Shown here: in pieces, positions 7,182-11,592 of the stretch
How positions within the stretch are numbered: the stretch's first letter is position 1
Layout: each line of letters begins with the position of its first letter
Assembly (NCBI GenBank): GCA_023433655.1
Contig: JAEYUE010000168.1
Location: forward strand, 1 to 11,592
Direction of reading: 5' to 3'
DNA from: Pseudomonadota bacterium
GTDB taxonomy: Bacteria > Pseudomonadota > Alphaproteobacteria > Caulobacterales > Caulobacteraceae
Length of the DNA stretch: 11,592 nucleotides
Notes under the pieces: generated by a model
The model's input: the letters and a program-made list of their open reading frames with translations, nothing else
The model's database searches: none
Told to the model about the DNA's origin: nothing
Made by a program: the position numbers and the translations under genes

Positions 7182-7982
7182 TTGAACCTCGACGCCGCCA
7201 ACCATGATCCCCGCACCACCCTCGCCCGGCCCGACCTGGCCGAGCAGGCGCTGGAGGGGCTCGTGCGCGCCCGGGCTTACCGCCCCGTGCGGCCCATGCA
7301 CGCCGCCGTCCCCCTCGCCGACATCCACGCCGGAGCCGATCCCGCCTCCGAGCGAATCGACCAGCTGATCTACGGCGAGGTCTTCGACGTTCTCGACCAG
7401 CAGGGCGACCGCCTCTGGGGCCGCGCCCGCCGCGACGGCCTCGTTGGCTGGATCGCGGCCTCAGCTCTCCGGCCGGGCGCCCGCCTGCCCACCCATCGCG
7501 TGGCCGCCGTCGCCTCGACCCTGCCGCTCAACGCCCTTGTCGCCGACCCGACCGCGGCGTCCGCGGCGGACCTCGCCCCCGTCGGCGCCTTCGAGTCCGA
7601 TCCCGTCGCCGTGGCCGAACGCCTGCTCGGCGTGCCACACAGCCTCGGCGCCCGCTCTTCCACGGCCACGGACTGCTCCGGCCTGGTGCAGCAGGCTCTC
7701 TACGCCTGCGGCCACGCCGGCCCCCGCCATGCCGACCAGCAGGCGGAGCTCGGCGAAGGGGTCGAACGCCCCGACGCCCGGCGCGGCGACCTGGTGATCT
7801 GGCTCGCCCCGCCCGGCGAGCACAGCTGGACCGGCCATTCCGCCTTCATGCTCGACGCCGACCGGGTGATCCACGCCAGCGGCCATCACGGCGCCGTGGT
7901 CATCGAGTCCTTCGCCGAGGCCGACGCCCGCTGCCGCGCCGAAGGCTTCGCCGCCCCGGTGTTCCGTCGGCTTCAGACCTGA
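7182..7982 (+). CDS. SH3-like/NlpC-P60 cysteine peptidase (peptidoglycan hydrolase-like)
   Basis: A 266-residue protein. An N-terminal part (about 40-105) looks like a bacterial SH3 domain (QLIYGEVFDVLDQQGDRLWG, then GLVGWIAASAL), and the NlpC/P60 domain covers about 140-262. Such proteins cleave peptide stems of peptidoglycan. Catalytic residues: C165 (TDCSGLVQ), H219 (TGHSAFML) and H231 (VIHASG). The motif usually read as PYLWGG before the catalytic Cys is PHSLGA here. No signal peptide is visible, which is common in alphaproteobacterial members of this type. The start is TTG at 7182: the frame is open only back to a stop at 7125, no in-frame ATG or GTG precedes it, and the next ATG would remove the conserved opening DPRTTLARPDLA. 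An ATG at 7154 is in another frame. Its end overlaps queG by 10 bases. Confidence 0.88.
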   Translation: MNLDAANHDPRTTLARPDLAEQALEGLVRARAYRPVRPMHAAVPLADIHAGADPASERIDQLIYGEVFDVLDQQGDRLWGRARRDGLVGWIAASALRPGARLPTHRVAAVASTLPLNALVADPTAASAADLAPVGAFESDPVAVAERLLGVPHSLGARSSTATDCSGLVQQALYACGHAGPRHADQQAELGEGVERPDARRGDLVIWLAPPGEHSWTGHSAFMLDADRVIHASGHHGAVVIESFAEADARCRAEGFAAPVFRRLQT

Positions 7983-9091
7983 GCGGTCCACTCCGAACGG
8001 ACTTCCGGGTCCGCCTCCTCCGGCAGATGATCGGCCCGCAGACCGACGAAGCTCGCCTCGTCCATCAGCCGTGACAGCGCCCAGACCGCCGCGCCGCGCA
8101 CGATCGGCGCCGGATCGTCCAGCAGGCGCCGCGTCGGTTCGATCAGCGCCGCATCACCGCTGTTGCCGATGGCGTAGAGGACGTTGCGCACGAAGCGGTC
8201 CCGTCCGATCCGTTTGACGGGGCTCTTCGAGAACAGGGCGCGGAAGGCGGCGTCGTCCAGCGCCGCCAGGTCGGCCAGCCGCGGCGAGACCAGGGCCTCG
8301 CGCGCCTGCACCCGGCTTTCGTGCGAGGCCACGGCGAACTTGTTCCACGGGCACACGGCCAGGCAGTCGTCGCAGCCGTAGATGCGCGACCCCGTCGCCC
8401 GGCGGAATTCCTCCGGCCAGGGCCCGGCGAACTCGATGGTCAGGTAGGACAGGCAGCGCCGCGCATCGAGCTGGAAGGGCGCCGGGAAGGCCTGCGTCGG
8501 ACAGGCGTCCAGACAGGCTGTGCAGGCGCCGCAGTGCTCGCTTTCGGGCTCATCCGGCGCCAGTTCGGCGGCGGTCAGGATGACCCCGAGGAACAGCCAG
8601 TTGCCGCGGCTGCGCGACAACAGGTTGGTGTGCTTGCCCTGCCAACCCACGCCGGCGCGCTGGGCCAGTGGCTTCTCCATCAGCGGCGCCGTATCGACGA
8701 ACACCTTGACGTCCGCGCCGGTCCGCGCCGCGATCTGTCCGGCCAGGGTCTTCAGCCGGCCCTTGATCAGTTCGTGATAGTCGTCGCCGCGGGCGTAGAC
8801 CGAGATGTAGCCGGCCGAGCGGTCCGCCAGTTCGGGCAGGGGGTCATGCCCAGGCCCGTAGTTGAGACCGAGCACGATGGCCGTCCGGGCCTCCGGCCAC
8901 ATCGAGGTCGGGTGGGCGCGCCGCTCCAGCGTCGTCTCCATCCAGCCCATGTCGCCGTGCCGGCCCGCGCCCACGAAATGGGCCAGCCGCTCGCCCGCCG
9001 TCCACGGCTCGAAGGCCGAGGCGAAGCGGCACACGTCGAAGCCCAGGGCCAACGCGCGCTCGCGGATGAAGATGCGGGGATCGGCCGCCAT
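7973..9091 (-). CDS. queG: Epoxyqueuosine reductase QueG
   Basis: Cobalamin- and Fe-S-dependent enzyme that reduces epoxyqueuosine to queuosine in tRNA, the last step of queuosine synthesis; cytoplasmic. It has 372 residues, normal for the family. The N-terminal cobalamin-binding part contains VDTAPLMEKPLAQRAGVG (132-149), with D133 matching the proposed catalytic Asp. Two 4Fe-4S clusters are indicated by C187, C190, C193 and C197 (CGACTACLDACP) and by C213, C240, C243 and C247 (YGCDDCLAVCPWNKFA). The C-terminus (about 290-350) holds HEAT-like helices (VRNVLYAIGNSGD, then PIVRGAAVWALSRL). It starts 24 bases after the GST-like gene on the same strand and is likely co-transcribed. The Shine-Dalgarno before the ATG is weak. 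Confidence 0.97.
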   Translation of the reverse strand: MAADPRIFIRERALALGFDVCRFASAFEPWTAGERLAHFVGAGRHGDMGWMETTLERRAHPTSMWPEARTAIVLGLNYGPGHDPLPELADRSAGYISVYARGDDYHELIKGRLKTLAGQIAARTGADVKVFVDTAPLMEKPLAQRAGVGWQGKHTNLLSRSRGNWLFLGVILTAAELAPDEPESEHCGACTACLDACPTQAFPAPFQLDARRCLSYLTIEFAGPWPEEFRRATGSRIYGCDDCLAVCPWNKFAVASHESRVQAREALVSPRLADLAALDDAAFRALFSKSPVKRIGRDRFVRNVLYAIGNSGDAALIEPTRRLLDDPAPIVRGAAVWALSRLMDEASFVGLRADHLPEEADPEVRSEWTAQV

Positions 9092-9115
9092 GGCCGTCGT
9101 CTGACGCCTCGCGGC

Positions 9116-9799
9116 TCAGAAGTCGAGATCGTGGTACCAGACGGCGGGCTGCACGCCGGGGAAGCGGTCGGCCAGCAGGGGGCGGAAGCACGGCCGGGAC
9201 TTCAGCTTCATGTACCAGGTCTTCAGCCCCGGAAAGGCGCCCCACGGCACCTCGCCGAAATAGTCGAGCACCGACAGGTGGGCGGCGGCGACGAAGTCGG
9301 CCTGCGACAGGCGTCGTCCGGCCAGGGCGTCGCGGGCGCCCAGCAGCGTCTCCATCATCAGCAGGTGCGCCTTCAGCGCCTCGCGCCCGGCTCGCAGCGC
9401 CCGCGCCTCGGGCGGGCCGAGGCGCAGCAGGGGCTTCTCCATCCGCTCATGCAGCAGGACGGCGTTGACCTCGTCGTTGAACCGGCGGTCGAACCAGGCG
9501 ACCAGCCGACGGGTCTCGGCCCGCTCCGCCGGGTCGGCGGGCATCAGGAAGGCCTCCTTCGAACGGTCCTCCAGCCACCCCAGGATGGCGGCGGGCTCGC
9601 ACAGGGTCAGGGCCCGCCCGCCCTCGGTGACCTGCAGCACCGGCGGCATGCCCGACGGGTTCAGCGTGGCGACCGGGCAGCCGTCCTCCCACGGCCGCAC
9701 CACGGTCTCGGCGAACTCGATCCGGGCCTCGCCCAGCGCCAGCCGGGCGGTGCGCGATCCGGGGTCGAACGGGAAATGATACAGGACGCAGGCGGACAT
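9116..9799 (-). CDS. Glutathione S-transferase-like protein
   Basis: A 227-residue protein with the GST fold, expected to be cytoplasmic; the substrate is unknown. The N-terminal thioredoxin-like domain begins LYHFPFDPGSRTARLALGE (6-24). It carries the cis-proline loop NPSGMPPVL (47-55) and the glutathione-contacting EPAAILGWLED (68-78; usually ES, here EP). The helical C-terminal domain contains the N-capping segment SQADFVAAAHLSVLDYFGE (165-183). It ends WYHDLDF, like many alphaproteobacterial GSTs. The start at 9799 is preferred over an ATG at 9817 because GGAG lies 5 bases before it and the fold begins at once. It lies upstream of queG in a likely operon and 61 bases after the efflux gene. 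Confidence 0.93.
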   Translation of the reverse strand: MSACVLYHFPFDPGSRTARLALGEARIEFAETVVRPWEDGCPVATLNPSGMPPVLQVTEGGRALTLCEPAAILGWLEDRSKEAFLMPADPAERAETRRLVAWFDRRFNDEVNAVLLHERMEKPLLRLGPPEARALRAGREALKAHLLMMETLLGARDALAGRRLSQADFVAAAHLSVLDYFGEVPWGAFPGLKTWYMKLKSRPCFRPLLADRFPGVQPAVWYHDLDF

Positions 9800-9804
9800 C
9801 ACCG

Positions 9805-9808
9805 CTCC
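9805..9808 (-). promoter_or_regulatory. Ribosome binding site deciding the GST start
   Basis: GGAG on the minus strand, 5 bases before the ATG at 9799. The competing ATG at 9817 has no comparable site in front of it and would add six residues not typical of GSTs. Confidence 0.6.
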
Positions 9809-9822
9809 ATGCCGCACAGGGC

Positions 9823-9838
9823 GTTAAGTCCGCGTTAG
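9823..9838 (-). promoter_or_regulatory. CtrA-like binding site upstream of the GST gene
   Basis: On the minus strand this reads CTAA, 7 bases, TTAAC, against the Caulobacterales CtrA consensus TTAA, 7 bases, TTAAC: a single mismatch with exact spacing. It ends 23 bases before the GST start codon, in the 61-base gap after the efflux gene. That is close for an activator, so repression or a chance match is also possible. Confidence 0.35.
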
Positions 9839-9843
9839 CCATG

Positions 9844-9862
9844 GACCGCTGCGGCCGCGGTC
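9844..9862. terminator. Hairpin at the end of the cation efflux gene
   Basis: GACCGC (9844-9849) and GCGGTC (9857-9862) form a perfect 6-base stem around a 7-base loop. The repeat overlaps the stop codon of the efflux gene. There is no T tract, so factor-independent termination is doubtful; it may only be a structured 3' end. Confidence 0.25.
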
Positions 9863-10787
9863 AGACGCCTTCGGCTGCGGTTTCGGGCTCATGAATTTCA
9901 GCCCGGCCCCGCGGGTCCGGGTGGATCAGGATGTCGGCGCGGGGGAAGGCGTCCAGCAGGCGCTGTTCGGCTCCGACGACGATGTCGTGCGCCTGTTCCA
10001 GGGTCAGGCTCGGCTCCAGGTCGACGTGCATCTGGATCGACATCACCGACCCCGCCATGCGGGCGCGAAGCTGATGGACCCCCGAGATTCGCGGATCGGC
10101 CAGCACGGCGGTGGTTATGGCGATCCGGTCGGCGTCGGGCACGGCGCGGTCCAGCAGGTGGTCCGACGCCTCCTTGAGCAGGCCCAGGGCCCCCCAGAAC
10201 AGCCAGACGGCGACGATCAGCCCGGCTGCGGCGTCCAGCCCGGGCGCGGCCAGGAAGGCGCCCGAGACCACGCCGATCAGCACGACCGCATTGGCGGCCA
10301 GGTCGGCGGCGTAGTGGGCGCGGTCGGCCTTGACCGCCATCGAGCCGCTGCGCCGGATGGCGCGGTCCTGCATCCACACCAGCCAGCCGGTCAGGGCGAT
10401 GGAGACCAGCACCACCATGACGGCCCAGTAACCCGAGGTCACCGGCCGGGGGTCGAGGATGCGCTGCACCGCCTCCCAGCCGATGAACAGGGCCGAGGAG
10501 AAGATCAGGCCGGACTGAACCAGCGCGGCCATGGCCTCGCCCTTGCCGTGCCCGTGGCGGTGCTCGGCATCCGGCGGCGCCGCCGCCCAGCGGACGGCGA
10601 AGAAGGTGGCCAGCGAGGCCACCAGGTCCAGCGCCGAGTCGGCCAGCGAGGCCAGGATGGCGACCGATCCGGAGGCGCCCAGGGCGAAGGCCTTCAGCGC
10701 GATCAGAACGACCGCGACGCCCACCGACAGGCGCGTCACATTGCGGGTCGCCAGCTGGGCGTCTTCGTCGAGCGTGGTCGTGGTCAT
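9861..10787 (-). CDS. Cation diffusion facilitator, FieF-like
   Basis: Inner-membrane antiporter that exports divalent metals (Zn2+, Fe2+ or similar) against protons. It has 308 residues, close to the 300 of E. coli FieF. About six membrane helices are visible between 18 and 205. The transport-site residues are present: D50 and D54 (SLADSALD) in helix 2 and H158 and D162 (HYAAD) in helix 5. The HRHGHGKGE segment (76-84) matches the FieF-type helix 2-3 loop. The cytoplasmic domain (about 210-295) keeps metal-binding candidates H238, H254 (MHVDLEP), H267, H289 and D291 (ILIHPDP). The start at 10787 gives MTTTTLDEDAQL with AAGG a few bases upstream; an open frame back to 10988 overlaps the divergent gene and is rejected. 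The metal cannot be decided from sequence. Confidence 0.94.
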   Translation of the reverse strand: MTTTTLDEDAQLATRNVTRLSVGVAVVLIALKAFALGASGSVAILASLADSALDLVASLATFFAVRWAAAPPDAEHRHGHGKGEAMAALVQSGLIFSSALFIGWEAVQRILDPRPVTSGYWAVMVVLVSIALTGWLVWMQDRAIRRSGSMAVKADRAHYAADLAANAVVLIGVVSGAFLAAPGLDAAAGLIVAVWLFWGALGLLKEASDHLLDRAVPDADRIAITTAVLADPRISGVHQLRARMAGSVMSIQMHVDLEPSLTLEQAHDIVVGAEQRLLDAFPRADILIHPDPRGRAEIHEPETAAEGV

Positions 10788-10806
10788 CAGGGCCTTGTCG
10801 CGGAAA

Positions 10807-10842
10807 GCGCCTCCGGCGCCAAGGCTCGGGCGCATTAGCGCC
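10807..10842. promoter_or_regulatory. Two palindromes before the efflux gene (possible operator)
   Basis: Two inverted repeats lie close together in the 124-base region between the divergent efflux and citrate synthase-like genes. One is GCGCC, 3 bases, GGCGC (10807-10819). The other is GGCGC, ATTA, GCGCC (10829-10842), with an A/T centre that is unusual here. They sit 20 to 55 bases before the efflux start, where a repressor could act. In GC-rich DNA short GC palindromes are frequent, so this is weak. Confidence 0.25.
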
Positions 10843-10901
10843 ATCGTCACGAAATGGCCGCATGCTGCCTGCGCCATGGGGCCGAGGCTCCCGGGACATT
10901 C

Positions 10902-10906
10902 GGAGG
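10902..10906 (+). promoter_or_regulatory. Ribosome binding site for the HTH-citrate synthase gene
   Basis: GGAGG, 5 bases before the ATG at 10912. It supports this start and the reality of a reading frame that has no stop inside the window. Confidence 0.7.
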
Positions 10907-10911
10907 GCGAC

Positions 10912-11592
10912 ATGCAGTCGGCAGGGACGGCATCGCAGGCCGGCCGCTGGATCGGACGCGGCGAGGCCCTGGCCCGACTGGGGGTCAAGGCCCAGACCCT
11001 GTACGCCTACGTCAGCCGCGGCCGCATCGCCGCCCGGCCCGACCCCGAAGACCCGCGCCGCAGCCTGTACGCGGTCGCCGACATCGCCCGGCTCAGCGGC
11101 GACGAACCCCTGGACGACGTCGGCCAGTGGTTGCCCCCGGTCGAGGACGCCGGGTCGCCGGACCCTGAAATCCGCTCTTCAGTCTCCAGTCGTGACGGGC
11201 GGCGACTGTTCTATCGCGGTCTGGACGTGGTCCAGCTGGCGGAATCAGCCAATTTCGAGGACGCCGCCCGCCTGCTGTGGGACGCCCGCGCGCGCAATCC
11301 CTTCGCCGAGGTCCGGCCGCGCGTCGGCGCCACGCCAGGACACTCGATCCGGGGCCGGCTGTTTGCGGCGCTCGCCCGCCGGGCCGAGGAGGACGCCGCC
11401 TGCAAGCCCCGGCCGCCGGAGGCGCTGCGGACGGAGTGCGCGAGGGTCCTCGACGAAGCCGTCGACGCCATCGCCGGCCCCGGCCCCCGGCTGTTTCTCC
11501 ACCAGCGTCTGGCCCGCTCATGGAAGGTGCGCGAGGCCGACGCCCATCTGATCCGGCGCGCCCTTGTGCTCGCCGCCGACGACGGGCTGGAC
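10912..11592 (+). CDS. Citrate synthase-family protein with N-terminal HTH domain (3' end outside window)
   Basis: The frame is open from the ATG at 10912 to the right edge (227 codons), so the C-terminal half is missing. Residues 12-60 form a MerR/excisionase-type helix-turn-helix (GEALARLGVKAQTLYAYVSR, then a basic RGRIAARP stretch and SLYAVADIARL). From about 93 the protein resembles citrate/methylcitrate synthases: RLFYRGLDVVQLAESANFED with AARLLW (98-123), and LIRRALVLAADDGLD (213-227). The last segment aligns with the citrate synthase ALVLxADHELN motif, but the His is Asp and the following residues also differ. The catalytic His, His and Asp of citrate synthase would lie beyond the edge. 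HTH-citrate synthase proteins are known in alphaproteobacteria, often paired with a second citrate synthase gene. It may be an enzyme, a metabolite-sensing regulator, or both; which one is undecided. Confidence 0.85.
   Translation, partial: MQSAGTASQAGRWIGRGEALARLGVKAQTLYAYVSRGRIAARPDPEDPRRSLYAVADIARLSGDEPLDDVGQWLPPVEDAGSPDPEIRSSVSSRDGRRLFYRGLDVVQLAESANFEDAARLLWDARARNPFAEVRPRVGATPGHSIRGRLFAALARRAEEDAACKPRPPEALRTECARVLDEAVDAIAGPGPRLFLHQRLARSWKVREADAHLIRRALVLAADDGLD

Noticed and set aside
8321..9838. 505-codon plus-strand frame opposite queG and the GST gene
   Set aside because: It spans two well-supported genes on the other strand and has shadow-like composition.
10829..10860. Sigma-73-like promoter for the efflux gene on the minus strand (GTGACG and GCTAATGC)
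   Set aside because: The two boxes are only 5 bases apart, whereas the Caulobacter consensus needs roughly 10-14, so they cannot serve as a -35/-10 pair.
10862..11551. 229-codon plus-strand frame over the start of the HTH-citrate synthase gene
   Set aside because: Rich in Pro, Arg and Ser without motifs. The frame from 10912 has GGAGG, an HTH and citrate synthase segments, and simply lacks a stop inside the window.

Overview
The window is about 11.6 kb of very GC-rich, densely coding bacterial chromosome. The protein set, the gene order and the codon use (mostly G or C at third positions) point to an alphaproteobacterium of the Caulobacterales, probably Brevundimonas or a close relative. This is an inference from how the proteins read; no database was consulted. 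I see no insertion sequence, phage gene, CRISPR array, tRNA or rRNA, and no stretch over 300 bases without a gene. It looks like core chromosome rather than an accessory island.

Layout, left to right. (1) The 3' part of a phosphonate-type ABC permease gene, phnE (+), running in from the left edge. (2) A secreted TraB/GumN-like protein, probably the DUF5694 family (+). (3) A four-gene minus-strand block, transcribed from 5612 down to 2082: an exported TPR protein, a NifU/IscU-like scaffold protein, yidD and thrS. yidD and thrS overlap by ATGA. The thrS end faces the DUF5694 gene across a perfect inverted repeat that contains both stop codons. (4) Divergent from that block, an M17 leucyl aminopeptidase and an SH3-like/NlpC-P60 peptidase (+). 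(5) A second minus-strand block, from 10787 down to 7973: a FieF-like cation efflux protein, a glutathione S-transferase-like protein and queG. The queG end overlaps the NlpC/P60 end by 10 bases. (6) Divergent from the efflux gene, the 5' part of an unusual citrate synthase-family gene with an N-terminal helix-turn-helix domain, cut off by the right edge.

Functionally the genes are mostly housekeeping: translation (thrS, and queG for tRNA queuosine), membrane protein insertion (yidD), peptide turnover (M17), envelope peptidoglycan processing (NlpC/P60), metal and Fe-S handling (NifU-like, FieF-like, and QueG with two 4Fe-4S clusters) and phosphonate or phosphate-ester uptake. I found no convincing evidence of an undescribed multi-gene system. 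The points most worth a second look are the HTH-citrate synthase with an altered conserved motif, the shared hairpin formed by the last three codons of two convergent genes, the non-canonical residues in the NifU-like and NlpC/P60 proteins, and a CtrA-like site before the GST gene.
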